Shown here in pieces: positions 18,476 to 25,993 of a DNA stretch of 64,000 nt. The notes under the pieces are model-generated. The model searched no databases, was not told the origin of the DNA, and was given only the letters and a program-made list of their open reading frames with translations. The stretch covers positions 1,116,001 through 1,180,000 of the forward strand of contig NZ_CP113930.1 of NCBI RefSeq assembly GCF_029392095.1, written 5' to 3'. The DNA comes from Lactobacillus sp. ESL0700. GTDB lineage: Bacteria > Bacillota > Bacilli > Lactobacillales > Lactobacillaceae. Positions within the stretch are counted from its first letter, which is position 1. The number at the start of each line of letters is the position of its first letter. Both the position numbers and the translations under genes were made by a program.

Positions 18476-19843
18476 ATGGATAATGAAAAAATTAATAATT
18501 TTGCTGAAAAAGTAATTAAAGAATTTCACTTACCAAGCTTAGGTGTGGGCATTTATCAACATGGTGAAGACTTTAGTCATGTATACGGCAACGCAAAAGA
18601 AGATAGCTTGTACCCACTAGCATCAATTTCAAAAACATTTTTAGCAACAGCAATTTGTCAGCTTGCAGATGCAGGTAAGATAAATTTGGACGAGCCTTTA
18701 AAAAAGTCTTGGCCAGATTTTAAAATGGTTGATAAATATGTTGAAGAACATCTGACCTGGCGAGATGCATTAAGTCATCAAAGTGGCTTGCCAGCACATG
18801 ATTTAATGCGTTTTACCAACATGAACAAGCACGACCTATCCTTAAGAGAAAAAGCAGAACATGTTGGTTATTTACAGCCTACGCATGAATTGAGACAAAA
18901 AATGCAATATAGCAATTTGATTTATGCAGTAACAACCTATGTAATGGAACAAGTTATTGGTGAAGATTATGGTACGTATGAACGTGAGCATTTGCTTAAG
19001 CCACTTGAAATGAACGATACTTACATTAATCATCATGAAGCACCATTTGCTAAAATTACTAAACCATATATCAGAGATAATGATGTGACAAAAGAAGTAC
19101 CATTTATTGCACCAGGCAAGGTTGGCGGTGCTAGCAGCATGATTGCGACTATTTCTAACCTACTTACTTGGGCAAAATTTCAATTGCAAACGCAAAAAAC
19201 AACTAAAAATGAAGTCACAGCCCAGCGTTATTTACCACAATCAATTATGTTGCCCAACCGTGCTTATGGTGGTGCCAACTTCGCTGCCTATGGCTTGGGA
19301 ATGATGATGGAAGATTATCGTGGCCACAAGTATTTTTATCATAGTGGTTCATACATTGGCTATTGTTCATTCTTGGGCTTTGTACCAGACCTTGATTTAG
19401 CTTTTGTATTTACAACCAATATGGATTCTACAGATGCGATTTTTGCTTTAGCATACCAAACAATTGACGCTGCATTAGGCATTAACACAGTTGATTGGAC
19501 AACTAAAGTATCCGAAACAATGACAGCTAAGATTGCAGGTAAAGAAAAGAAACTTAGCGATTTAAAAGGGACGACATGGGATCATGTTAAAGCTGACACT
19601 GCTCAATTAGGTGATTACCAAAATCCTGGATATGGATTAGTTACTTTGAGCGCTGACGATGATAATTTAATGGTTACTTTAGGAAAATGGCGTTATCCAG
19701 TGATGATCAATAATCAAGGTAATATGTTTATTGAAGAGCGATTATACGAGCATGAACTTTTGCCAATCACATTAGGCGACAATGCTCTGACAATATTAAC
19801 CGAACCAGCATTAAAACAGCCAACAGAGTTTGAAAAGGTATAG
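18476..19843 (+). CDS. Serine hydrolase of the class C beta-lactamase/DD-peptidase family
   Basis: 455 residues, cytoplasmic by sequence (no signal peptide). The three active-site motifs are present: SxxK as S50-I-S-K53, Y145-S-N147, and HSG in YFYHSGSYIGY. A C-terminal beta-rich domain (about 360-455) follows. Family members include esterases, D-amino-acid amidases and peptide hydrolases; without export a beta-lactam resistance role is unlikely. ATG at 18476 is preferred over the GTG at 18455 because AGAGG is 7 bases upstream. It is divergent from oppA-pip, so an amide or peptide substrate is plausible. Confidence 0.85.
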   Translation: MDNEKINNFAEKVIKEFHLPSLGVGIYQHGEDFSHVYGNAKEDSLYPLASISKTFLATAICQLADAGKINLDEPLKKSWPDFKMVDKYVEEHLTWRDALSHQSGLPAHDLMRFTNMNKHDLSLREKAEHVGYLQPTHELRQKMQYSNLIYAVTTYVMEQVIGEDYGTYEREHLLKPLEMNDTYINHHEAPFAKITKPYIRDNDVTKEVPFIAPGKVGGASSMIATISNLLTWAKFQLQTQKTTKNEVTAQRYLPQSIMLPNRAYGGANFAAYGLGMMMEDYRGHKYFYHSGSYIGYCSFLGFVPDLDLAFVFTTNMDSTDAIFALAYQTIDAALGINTVDWTTKVSETMTAKIAGKEKKLSDLKGTTWDHVKADTAQLGDYQNPGYGLVTLSADDDNLMVTLGKWRYPVMINNQGNMFIEERLYEHELLPITLGDNALTILTEPALKQPTEFEKV

Positions 19844-19864
19844 AATTTTTTTAAGCTTTAACTT

Positions 19865-19903
19865 AGCCCTAACTTCCCTTTTTTTCGAAGTTAGGGCTTT
19901 TTT
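19865..19903 (+). terminator. Terminator after the serine hydrolase gene
   Basis: AGCCCTAACTTC pairs with GAAGTTAGGGCT across an 11-base loop and is followed by six Ts. Confidence 0.85.
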
Positions 19904-19940
19904 ATGATTGATTTTCAATCATATCGCCAATAATTAAAGA

Positions 19941-19980
19941 AAAAAATACACGACTCCGACAAAAATCGAAATCGTGTATT
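19941..19980 (-). terminator. Terminator of pnuC
   Basis: AATACACGA pairs with TCGTGTATT (stem ends 19945-19980), with a T-run on the minus strand at 19941-19946. Confidence 0.7.
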
Positions 19981-19994
19981 AATAGCAGTATAAA

Positions 19995-20708
19995 TTAGTG
20001 GAACCAGTGAGTATTTTTATCAGTAAACGCAAGTAAGTCGTTACTCATGTATAAAATATAAGTAATAAACAAAGTTAAATTAGCATCCCCTTGGAAAGCC
20101 GTTACGCCCCACAGAATGATCGACATAATTCCTTGAATTGTCCAAAAATAATATTGTTCGCGAAAACGCAAAGTACATAATAATGAACCAGTTATCCCAA
20201 TTGAACCCGCAAAGGCGTCAATCCATGGTCGAGGACTAATAAAAATCTTGGTATCCATAAAATAAAGAGCCCCAGTAACAACAGCAAAGAAAATTAAAGT
20301 GAGCAGCCATTTAGATGCATTCAACCCGTGAATATGCTTTTCTGCGTCTTTTGCCCAAGCTGGCAGTAACAAAACCGGCAAATCTAACAGAAAGATATAT
20401 GATGCTTGCAAGACAACATCGGCATAATTACGAGCATTAATTGCTACCACAATATAAATTAGCGCCGATAACAGCCCCAAAATACCGTTTAATGGCTTAG
20501 CGTTTGTAATTGCCAGCGTGCAAGTAAAGCCCATAATTGCCGCAATCATTGTTACCAGCGAAATGGTATTTATTGGCGAACTAATAGTAGTGCCAATAAT
20601 AACTCCAATTCCCAGCATCAATAACATATAAGTTTTAAAACTCCAACCGCGCATTTGCTCAACATACCACTTAGGTCTGAAGACATCAGTATTTGGCTGT
20701 ATTTTCAT
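19995..20708 (-). CDS. pnuC: Nicotinamide riboside/mononucleotide transporter PnuC
   Basis: 237-residue integral membrane protein with about seven helices, a family that takes up nicotinamide riboside for NAD synthesis. Recognition points are the first part WSFKTYMLLMLGIG, PLNGILGLLSALIYIVVAINARNYAD, and the late QGIMSIILWGVTAFQGD and YILYMSNDLLAF segments, which match the PnuC substrate and gating helices. Single-gene transcript with its own terminator. ATG start with GAGAGGGA upstream. No NadR-type gene is next to it. Confidence 0.9.
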   Translation of the reverse strand: MKIQPNTDVFRPKWYVEQMRGWSFKTYMLLMLGIGVIIGTTISSPINTISLVTMIAAIMGFTCTLAITNAKPLNGILGLLSALIYIVVAINARNYADVVLQASYIFLLDLPVLLLPAWAKDAEKHIHGLNASKWLLTLIFFAVVTGALYFMDTKIFISPRPWIDAFAGSIGITGSLLCTLRFREQYYFWTIQGIMSIILWGVTAFQGDANLTLFITYILYMSNDLLAFTDKNTHWFH

Positions 20709-20797
20709 TATTCCCTCTCCTTACAGATACAATATTTAGTATTTTTAAACATGTTACCTATCATATCATGTGTTTTTACTAAAATACAATTTTTTAA

Positions 20798-20899
20798 ATG
20801 GTGGCAATCCAGTCAGCACGTGAACTTGAGCGATTTGATGAAAAGAAATATTATGACTCTGGTAAAATTAGGATAAAGATTTTCAAAAAATATAATTAA
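20798..20899 (+). other. Orphan 33-codon open frame, possible gene remnant
   Basis: In the 256-base gap before the tRNA, an ATG at 20798 opens 33 codons (MVAIQSARELERFDEKKYYD and on). The composition looks like a real protein, but there is no ribosome site and a stop lies directly before the ATG. Probably a remnant of a lost gene or chance. Confidence 0.25.
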
Positions 20900-20923
20900 G
20901 AACGAAAAATTTCTAAATTTAAT

Positions 20924-20952
20924 TTGGAAAAAAAGTGGCAATAGGGTATAAT
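20924..20952 (+). promoter_or_regulatory. Promoter of the tRNA-Ser gene
   Basis: TTGGAA (20924-20929), 17-base spacer, TATAAT (20947-20952). The mature tRNA begins 12 bases later. Confidence 0.8.
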
Positions 20953-20964
20953 ATGCTTTGTTGT

Positions 20965-21054
20965 GGAGAGTTGGCAGAGTGGTAATGCACCGGACTCGAA
21001 ATCCGGCGAACCAAGTTTTTCCTTGGCGCGCAGGTTCAAATCCTGTACTCTCCT
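20965..21054 (+). tRNA. tRNA-Ser, anticodon CGA
   Basis: Cloverleaf by eye: acceptor GGAGAGT with ACTCTCC, D arm GCAGAGTGG, anticodon loop ACTCGAAAT giving CGA (reads UCG), a long type II variable arm with a CCAAG...CTTGG stem, and a T arm CAGGTTCAAATCCTG. CCA is not encoded and the discriminator appears to be T. Its last 8 or so bases are the start of a 91-bp direct repeat, so it is also the likely attachment site of the adjacent island. Confidence 0.95.
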
Positions 21055-21134
21055 TAAATATAGGTAAATAAATACTGATATAAAGGTATTATTTAATAGC
21101 AATGGACTAACTAGTAACTAGTTAGTCCATTTTT
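21044..21134 (+). repeat. Left 91-bp direct repeat (tRNA-Ser 3' end plus terminator; attL-like)
   Basis: Identical at 84 of 91 positions, without gaps, to 22439-22529. It starts in the tRNA T arm, covers the 3' acceptor strand and ends after the terminator hairpin GGACTAACTAG...CTAGTTAGTCC with Ts. It marks one edge of a tRNA-targeted island. Confidence 0.85.
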
Positions 21135-21240
21135 GTTTGATCCAGACTTACCTAGGTTTGCTTAATCAAATAATGATGCATAGCTTGAAAGAAAATCTTA
21201 AAAGGATAATAATTATAAATAAAAAGGAAGTGCTTTAATT

Positions 21241-22167
21241 ATGTGTATATTTAATTTTAAAAATTCACAAGATAAAAAAACAAATAACAGTGCTCTAATT
21301 AAAAAAATAGATGAAAACACGACAGCAATTAATGAACTTAATGATCAGTTAACAGATTTAAATAATAAAAATAACACTTTAATTGAAAAAATAAATAAAA
21401 ACACGACAATAATTAATGAACTTAATAATCAGTTAAAGATTTTAAATTGTAAAGATACTGCAAAAAACGAGATACAGAGACTAACAAGATGGGAAGATCA
21501 AATACAGCCCATATCTTACATCTTTGGGATTATATCGTTTATTATTGCAAACTATGCTATTAAATTACTATCCGGACACGATTTAATTGCAATTTTAGCA
21601 ATTTTATTTGCATTAGATGGAGTTGCAGCTGGGACAACACTACTTATTGTAAATGTTAAAAATCTTTGGTCTAATAAAGGCAATATTCGCGATATACTAT
21701 ATAATGACACGTCAAATGTTATCAGAGCTGCAGCTTGGCTTTTTGTACCTATTATTTTATTTTTACTGACTCCCATGCTATATTATAAAGTAATACCTTT
21801 TATATATAATGTAGTACCTTTTTTGATCAAATATAAATTTGATACTAATAGCCAATTATCTTCTTTTATCTTTATAATAATATATTCAATAGAATGGAGC
21901 TGTGTGGTTGCATCATTCGCATATCCTATTACTGAATTATTTTATTTAATGTTATATCGAGGATATAACAAAATGCTTGCAATATTGCTAGGCATATTAT
22001 TAACAACTTTTTTATCTTCTTCAATTATGTGGATGGTAACAAGTAGTAAACTAGCAATAGTGATTGAAGTAACTTCTGCTTCTCTGTTATTTATATATAC
22101 AATTTATATACAGCATAAAGAAAAAAGTTTATTGAAACTGAATAGCACTAAAAATGTTGTTAAATAA
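21241..22167 (+). CDS. Coiled-coil, multi-helix membrane protein of unknown function
   Basis: 308 residues, very AT-rich. Residues 12-75 are a predicted coiled coil built of two copies of a 23-residue unit (19-41 and 47-69) spaced 28 residues apart, that is four heptads; the DNA repeats with an 84-base period. Residues about 90-300 hold roughly seven hydrophobic helices, and the tail is basic. AAGGAAG lies about 11 bases before the ATG. It sits alone in the tRNA-Ser island, with its own terminator. I recognise no family. Membrane effectors of phage defence often have this soluble coil plus membrane layout, but that is only a thought. Confidence 0.75.
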   Translation: MCIFNFKNSQDKKTNNSALIKKIDENTTAINELNDQLTDLNNKNNTLIEKINKNTTIINELNNQLKILNCKDTAKNEIQRLTRWEDQIQPISYIFGIISFIIANYAIKLLSGHDLIAILAILFALDGVAAGTTLLIVNVKNLWSNKGNIRDILYNDTSNVIRAAAWLFVPIILFLLTPMLYYKVIPFIYNVVPFLIKYKFDTNSQLSSFIFIIIYSIEWSCVVASFAYPITELFYLMLYRGYNKMLAILLGILLTTFLSSSIMWMVTSSKLAIVIEVTSASLLFIYTIYIQHKEKSLLKLNSTKNVVK

Positions 22168-22170
22168 AGA

Positions 22171-22214
22171 AGACCGTTCATAGAGCATTTAAGCTCTATA
22201 AACAGTCTTTCTTT
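22171..22214 (+). terminator. Terminator after the island membrane gene
   Basis: An inverted repeat around TAGAGC...GCTCTA, extended to AGAC...GTCT, with a T-rich tail, starts just after the stop codon. Confidence 0.7.
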
Positions 22215-22244
22215 GTATCAATATGTCTACAACAAACATTTTTT

Positions 22245-22442
22245 CTACCTGGTCAGCACAATATTCGCTCCGCTAAAACCTTTCTTCAGGTCTTTTTGGA
22301 ACTTAGCTTTAGATACGCCAATCTTTGGTAAATAGTGCCACGGATCAACGTGATCAGTGTTAAACAAGCCATGTTGAACAAGTCAACTGTGGGTTTTAAT
22401 TTTCCGATAATAGTTAGTATCTAATGTAAAAGGAATATTGTA
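22245..22442 (-). pseudogene. Endolysin (amidase-like) C-terminal fragment, disrupted
   Basis: A minus-strand frame of 66 codons ends at the TAG at 22245-22247 and has one internal TGA where a Trp codon would fit. It reads YNIPFTLDTNYYRKIKTHS, stop, LVQHGLFNTDHVDPWHYLPK, IGVSKAKFQKDLKKGFSG. The TDHVDPWHYL and WGVSK-like parts resemble the end of an N-acetylmuramoyl-L-alanine amidase catalytic domain from phage lysins. The 5' part is missing exactly where the right direct repeat begins, so it was cut at the island junction. Assignment by eye only. Confidence 0.45.
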
Positions 22443-22529
22443 CTTTCCTTAAATATAGGTAAATAAATACTGAGATAACGGTATTCTTCAATAGCGATGG
22501 ACTAACTAATAACTAGTTAGTCCATTTTT
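22439..22529 (+). repeat. Right 91-bp direct repeat (attR-like)
   Basis: Second copy of the tRNA-Ser tail and terminator (84/91 identical to 21044-21134). No tRNA body precedes it, so it is a displaced 3' end, as expected of the far side of a tRNA-integrated element. Confidence 0.85.
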
Positions 22530-22629
22530 ATTGCATAAAACGACATTTAAAGATTTACCTATTTTTATACTAAAAAAACTCTCGTAAATTTTACGAGAAT
22601 TAGATATAATAACCACCTTAGGTAATTAC

Positions 22630-22680
22630 ATGCAAGAACTAATATTGATTTTACTCTTAATGATTGCTTCATTCAATTAA
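22630..22680 (+). other. 16-codon hydrophobic mini-ORF with hairpin terminator
   Basis: MQELILILLLMIASFN follows a TATAAT (22605-22610) and is followed by TGTAATC...GATTACA (22690-22708) and a T-run. The size and hydrophobicity recall small toxic peptides, but the ribosome site is weak and no antisense unit is clear. The rest of the 22530-22856 gap shows another palindrome (about 22580-22597) and nothing else. Confidence 0.25.
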
Positions 22681-22856
22681 AAATAACGTTGTAATCTTTA
22701 TGATTACAGCATTTTTCATCCCTACTTTTTTACAAAATAGTTACAAAAAATGCTGATTTCTTAAGTTTTATTCAAGACCAGCTTTAAACGGTACATACCG
22801 GTCTTGAAATGCTGGTAAAATAGCTTCAGTAAGTATTTCTAGGTAGTGATTTATAT

Positions 22857-23438
22857 ATGCAAACAAGTATTTGGCTTGCGGCTTTGTCCGCTTTTATTCT
22901 GCTAATTCTTATTGTTAACATTCGCAATTCACGTCGCTTTAATCTTTTTGATCATTGGCTGCATCACAAGTTAGTCAGAAATCACGATGGCTTTAGTTGG
23001 CAAATCGTTGCTTTCATTAATGATCCTAAGTTAATGGTAGTTTGGGACATCCTACTTGCCAGCTTTCTCATTAATGAAGAAAGAAATATCACTGCACTTT
23101 GGGTAATTGCCACGTTAGGGTTTACTGATATTACGGGAATTTTACTCAAGCGTTGGATGCATCGCAAGCGACCGATTGAACATTCTGATTTAGAGGATGG
23201 CTACAGCTTTCCTAGTGGCCATGTCTTGGGAGCTACTTGCATGGTGCTAATTATCCTGCAGGTTTTTGGCAAGGAACTCGCTAGTTGGCTAGTTATTGCA
23301 TTAGGAATAATTTGGTTAATGGTTGTCATTTCCCGCTTAAGCCTTAAGGCGCATTATCCTTCCGACATTATTGGTGCAACGAGCTTAGCTATCTTTTGTT
23401 TTACAATTTCACAGCAGATATTATTAGCCATTATTTAA
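22857..23438 (+). CDS. PAP2-family phosphatase
   Basis: 193-residue membrane phosphatase acting on lipid phosphates such as phosphatidic acid or undecaprenyl diphosphate. The three PAP2 motifs are all visible: KRWMHRKRP, PSGH (in FPSGHVLGA) and SRLSLKAHYPSD with the catalytic His and Asp. About five to six helices surround them, with the active site facing outward. ATG start with only a weak AGGTAG upstream. Single gene, sharing a bidirectional terminator with degV. Confidence 0.92.
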   Translation: MQTSIWLAALSAFILLILIVNIRNSRRFNLFDHWLHHKLVRNHDGFSWQIVAFINDPKLMVVWDILLASFLINEERNITALWVIATLGFTDITGILLKRWMHRKRPIEHSDLEDGYSFPSGHVLGATCMVLIILQVFGKELASWLVIALGIIWLMVVISRLSLKAHYPSDIIGATSLAIFCFTISQQILLAII

Positions 23439-23476
23439 AAAAGACAAGTTTCAATTTGAAACCTGTCTTTTTTTTT
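23438..23476. terminator. Bidirectional terminator between the PAP2 and degV genes
   Basis: AAAGACAAGTTTCAA pairs with the TTGAAACCTGTCTTT arm (one mismatch). A-run on the left and T-run on the right, between two convergent genes. Confidence 0.85.
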
Positions 23477-23479
23477 GCT

Positions 23480-24310
23480 TTATAAATCTTCAAAGCCAAT
23501 CATTAATCCGCCCTCTTCAGCGTAAAAGGTACATAACCCTTTCATCGAGCGAATAATCACTTGAGCTTGAGGATACAGCTCAATAATTTTTTCTTTAAGT
23601 GTCTTGGCGTCTTTCTCATTCTTGCAGTGATCAATAATCACTTGGCCGCCCTGATATTTCATCTCAGCCATGCGCTTAATGACTTCCTTCAGCGCCCGCT
23701 TCATCCCCCGGACTTTTGCCAGTGGCTCCAATTTACCTTCTTCGCTGGCAGTACCAACAAGGTCAATCTTCAACATCCGTGCAACCTTAGCAACCGCAGG
23801 ACTAACACGGCCATTTAGCGATAAATTATGCAATGATTGCAAAATAAATAACAAATGGGTATGCGTTTTATATTCCGAAATCTTTTGCTCTAAATCAACA
23901 AATCGCAATTTACCATTAATCAATCGCTTAATTTCATTTAAAATAACAGACATTTCTGGACCAGCAGAGCGAGAATCTACTACAATTACATGACTGTTAG
24001 GATGTTTCTTTTCATACATTTCTTTTGCCTGAAACGCTGAAGAAAAACTGCCACTAAGACCACTAGTAATCGTCATTAAAATTGCTCGATTACTGCCCTC
24101 TAACGCCTCAAGCCATTCATTAATGCTTGGACAAGATGTCTTACCAGCTTCAGTATTCTTTGCCATCTCAGCAATTAGCTGATCAATGTCAAGTTGTTCG
24201 CCGTCAATAAAATCTTGACCAGCAATGGTCATTGTTAGCGGCACTACTTGTACCATTTGGTCGGTATTTTCGTTGGCACTAGAATCAATTATTAATTTTA
24301 CTTCTTCCAT
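23480..24310 (-). CDS. DegV-family fatty-acid-binding protein
   Basis: 276 residues. DegV/FakB proteins hold a fatty acid for phosphorylation by FakA. The N-terminal motif LIIDSSANE, the TSCPSINEWLEAL segment, ITSGLSGSFSSAFQAKEMYE and VVDSRSAGPE are typical; Ser and Arg in the last two contact the acyl carboxylate or phosphate. Several DegV paralogues per genome are normal in lactobacilli. ATG start. Divergent from enolase across a 239-base region that holds a cre site. Confidence 0.9.
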   Translation of the reverse strand: MEEVKLIIDSSANENTDQMVQVVPLTMTIAGQDFIDGEQLDIDQLIAEMAKNTEAGKTSCPSINEWLEALEGSNRAILMTITSGLSGSFSSAFQAKEMYEKKHPNSHVIVVDSRSAGPEMSVILNEIKRLINGKLRFVDLEQKISEYKTHTHLLFILQSLHNLSLNGRVSPAVAKVARMLKIDLVGTASEEGKLEPLAKVRGMKRALKEVIKRMAEMKYQGGQVIIDHCKNEKDAKTLKEKIIELYPQAQVIIRSMKGLCTFYAEEGGLMIGFEDL

Positions 24311-24417
24311 TTATTGATACATCCTTAAATTAAATACAAAGTCAATTTATGAATTAAATTGTATAGATAAATAATAAAGCAAAACCGCCAAAAAAGCGAT
24401 TAAAAATTTTTAATTTT

Positions 24418-24432
24418 AGAAATCGCTTTCAA
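24418..24432 (-). promoter_or_regulatory. cre (CcpA-binding) site upstream of enolase
   Basis: TTGAAAGCGATTTCT on the minus strand matches WTGNAANCGNWNNCW at every defined position. Its centre is about 46 bases before the predicted eno start, a place compatible with CcpA activation of a glycolytic gene. Confidence 0.7.
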
Positions 24433-24435
24433 ATG

Positions 24436-24464
24436 TTTACAGAATCACAAAGTTAGGCTAAAAT
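24436..24464 (+). promoter_or_regulatory. Promoter of eno
   Basis: TTTACA (24436-24441), 17-base spacer, TAAAAT (24459-24464). The leader then holds a GGAGC...GCTCC hairpin (about 24480-24493) and an AGGAGG site. Confidence 0.7.
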
Positions 24465-24549
24465 TTGTCATGTAGAGATGGAGCCGGTGCTCCAGCTAAT
24501 GTATGTACACAAAAGTTGTACAACATTTATTATTCTAGGAGGTTTTTAG

Positions 24550-25836
24550 ATGTTAAAATCAGTCATTGAAAATGTTCATGCACTGGAAATCTATGATTCA
24601 CGTGGTAACCCAACTGTTGAGGCTTTTGTTACCCTTTCAAACGGTATCGTAGGAAAGGCTGAAGTTCCATCAGGTGCTTCAACTGGTGAAAACGAAGCCG
24701 TTGAATTGCGTGACGGTGGCAGTCGTGTTGGTGGTAAAGGTGTTTCTAAGGCTGTTAACAATGTTAACACTAAAATTGCTGAAGCCTTAAAGGGCTTAGA
24801 TCCTCACGACCAAGCAAATATTGATCGCGTTATGATCGAATTAGACGGTACACCAAACAAGGCTACTCTTGGTGCTAATGCTATCTTAGGTGTCTCAATG
24901 GCTACTGCTGTTGCCGCTGCTAAAGACAGTCACCAACCACTTTACAGATACCTTGGCGGAACTGATCTTGAAATGCCACAAACATTCCATAACGTTATTA
25001 ACGGTGGTGAACACGCTGACAACGGTATCGATGTTCAAGAATTCATGATTACCCCAGTTAAGAAGACTTCATTCCGTGATGGTTTTGAAAAGATTGTTAA
25101 CACTTACCACACTTTGAAGAAAGTTCTTGAAGACATGGGTTACGAAACTGGCCTCGGCGACGAAGGTGGTTTTGCTCCTAACATGAAGAGCTCAGAAGAA
25201 GCTTTGAAGGCTTTACACGAAGCAATCATTAAGGCTGGATACAAACCAGGCGAAGATATTGCTATTGCTTGTGACTGTGCTGCTTCATACTTCTACAACA
25301 AAGAAGACAAGAAGTACCACTTCGAAGGTAAAGTTCTTGATGATCAAGAATTGTCAGATTACTACGACAAGTTGCTTGGTGAATTCCCAGAATTAATCTC
25401 AATCGAAGACCCATACGACGAAAACGACGTTGACGGTATGATTAAGTTTACTGAAACTCACAAGGACAGAATTCAAATTGTTTTGGATGACTTTATTTGT
25501 ACTAACCCTAAGCTTTTAACTAAAGCTATCAAGGAAGGTGCTGGTAATGCTTCATTAATCAAGTTGAACCAAATCGGTACTGTAACTGAAACTTTGGAAA
25601 CTATTCGTCTTTCACGTAAGAATGGTTACAATACTATGATTTCTCACCGTTCAGGTGAAACTGGTGACACCTTCATCGCTGACTTTGCTGTTGCTGTTAA
25701 CGGTGGTCAATTGAAGACTGGTGCTCCAGCTCGTTCAGAACGTGTTGAAAAGTACAACCGTTTGCTTGAAATCGAAGAAGAACTTGGTGACGGCGAACGT
25801 CTTGCCTTCTTCCCAGACAGCGTTGACAAAGACTAG
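24550..25836 (+). CDS. eno: Enolase
   Basis: Glycolytic enzyme that converts 2-phosphoglycerate to phosphoenolpyruvate, also often surface-exposed in lactobacilli. The 428-residue protein has the N-terminal ALEIYDSRGNPTVEAFV, GASTGENEAVELRD, the Mg ligands in IACDCAASYF, ISIEDPYDENDVD and LDDFICTNP, the catalytic lysine near LIKLNQIG, and the SHRSGETGD signature. Codons are strongly biased, as in highly expressed genes. Perfect AGGAGG before the ATG. Own promoter, cre site and terminator. Confidence 0.98.
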   Translation: MLKSVIENVHALEIYDSRGNPTVEAFVTLSNGIVGKAEVPSGASTGENEAVELRDGGSRVGGKGVSKAVNNVNTKIAEALKGLDPHDQANIDRVMIELDGTPNKATLGANAILGVSMATAVAAAKDSHQPLYRYLGGTDLEMPQTFHNVINGGEHADNGIDVQEFMITPVKKTSFRDGFEKIVNTYHTLKKVLEDMGYETGLGDEGGFAPNMKSSEEALKALHEAIIKAGYKPGEDIAIACDCAASYFYNKEDKKYHFEGKVLDDQELSDYYDKLLGEFPELISIEDPYDENDVDGMIKFTETHKDRIQIVLDDFICTNPKLLTKAIKEGAGNASLIKLNQIGTVTETLETIRLSRKNGYNTMISHRSGETGDTFIADFAVAVNGGQLKTGAPARSERVEKYNRLLEIEEELGDGERLAFFPDSVDKD

Positions 25837-25878
25837 TATATATAGTTTAAAAATGTCTATAAAAAATTGATTTCTTAG

Positions 25879-25934
25879 GCAAAAAATATAGATCAAGAAT
25901 TCCTTTTGGAAACATCTTGATCTATTTTTTTGCC
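25879..25934 (+). terminator. Terminator of eno
   Basis: Long stem GCAAAAAATATAGATCAAGA with the matching TCTTGATCTATTTTTTTGC arm (inner CC...GG pairs), ending in T-rich sequence. Confidence 0.85.
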
Positions 25935-25993
25935 CTTTTTTCTGTAAAGAAGCCCTACTGACTATCTTCCACGTTAATGTTTTGAATAGTTGC

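Larger units (their letters stand above)
21047..22529 (+). mobile_element. Small tRNA-Ser island or integration relic
   Basis: About 1.4 kb between the two 91-bp repeats. It contains an unusual coiled-coil membrane gene, its terminator and an endolysin-like pseudogene that ends at the right repeat. No integrase remains, so this is a decayed or satellite-type insertion. The seven differences between repeats argue it is not recent. A simple tandem duplication of the tRNA tail is the main alternative. Confidence 0.55.

Noticed and set aside
18476..19843. Beta-lactam resistance gene
   Set aside because: SxxK, YSN and HSG motifs are shared by esterases and peptidases, and the protein has no export signal, so drug hydrolysis outside the cell is unlikely.
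21044..22529. Intact prophage or active mobile element at tRNA-Ser
   Set aside because: No integrase, repressor or structural phage gene lies between the repeats, and the repeats differ at 7 of 91 positions. Only a decayed or satellite-type relic is supported.
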